A stretch of DNA of 64,000 bases, from positions 34,345-98,344 of the forward strand of contig JAHLLM010000018.1 in NCBI GenBank assembly GCA_020444175.1, read 5' to 3'. This document shows, piece by piece, positions 63,967 through 64,000 of this stretch. The DNA comes from Desulfobulbaceae bacterium. Lineage in GTDB: Bacteria; Desulfobacterota; Desulfobulbia; Desulfobulbales; SURF-16. A model generated the notes under the pieces. It had not been told where the DNA came from and searched no databases. It saw only the letters and a list, made by a program, of their open reading frames with translations. The stretch's first letter is position 1. The number at the start of each line of letters is the position of its first letter. The translations under genes were made by a program, and so were the position numbers.

Positions 63967-64000
63967 TTATAGTTGTTCCAAAAGGAAAAAGTAAATGATT

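Overview
The window (about 47% GC by eye) looks like a chromosomal segment from a Desulfobacterota bacterium, probably Desulfobulbales. The reasons are multihaem c-type cytochromes, an NrfD-type quinone/cytochrome complex, a split-Soret-like Tat-exported redox protein, a selenocysteine-containing SelD, several sigma-54 promoters, a NifM-like isomerase and a c-di-GMP riboswitch. No rRNA, tRNA, CRISPR array or phage was seen. The genus is not proven.

Layout. 1-5.3 kb: a truncated acidic protein with six FliM-like motifs, three small exported proteins (two FlgO-like), a cysteine-rich unknown and a MutS-family ATPase with a hydrophobic middle. 5.8-12 kb: NtrC-type regulator copy 1, a multihaem cytochrome with a sigma-54 promoter, and a tetrahaem cytochrome/ferredoxin/NrfD operon. 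12-17.7 kb: a polytopic membrane protein behind a duplicated operator-promoter, then a sigma-54-driven cheW-MCP pair. 17.8-29.7 kb: an exported ankyrin protein and three large secreted Cys/Asp-repeat (MopE/thrombospondin-3-like) proteins, two of them sharing about 2.4 kb of indistinguishable DNA, then a small secreted protein. 29.9-32.7 kb: CBS protein, ArsB/NhaD permease and a leaderless binding protein. 33-46.7 kb: an orphan TpsB POTRA fragment, a 2170-residue TpsA exoprotein and its TpsB, preceded by a c-di-GMP-I riboswitch with terminator, a small EamA protein and a MalT/BTAD-type regulator. 47-49.2 kb: NifM-like PPIase, split-Soret-like protein and a TatA. 50-51.4 kb: NtrC-type regulator copy 2 between inverted MITE-like repeats. 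51.6-64 kb: nitrilase-heptose adenylyltransferase fusion, TIGR03790 protein, small lipoprotein, selenoprotein SelD, ZnuCB-like transporter, gpsA, gyrA and gyrB.

How it may work together. The most coherent signal is regulatory. The three repeat-protein genes and the split-Soret-like gene each have a GG-N10-GC (sigma-54) promoter and share a 19-bp imperfect palindrome; the repeat genes also carry a CACCAG-N3-CTGGTG palindrome. This predicts one enhancer-dependent regulon that makes a secreted, probably cation-binding matrix together with an exported redox protein. A second sigma-54 pair, the cytochrome and cheW genes, shares a different palindrome centred about 169 bp upstream of both promoters. 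The two nearly identical NtrC-type regulators are the only candidate activators in the window. Separately, surface adhesion through TpsB-TpsA appears to be switched by c-di-GMP.

Limits: all domain calls are by eye. Identities between repeats were checked by reading only. The exact 5' ends of transcripts are inferred from promoter motifs.
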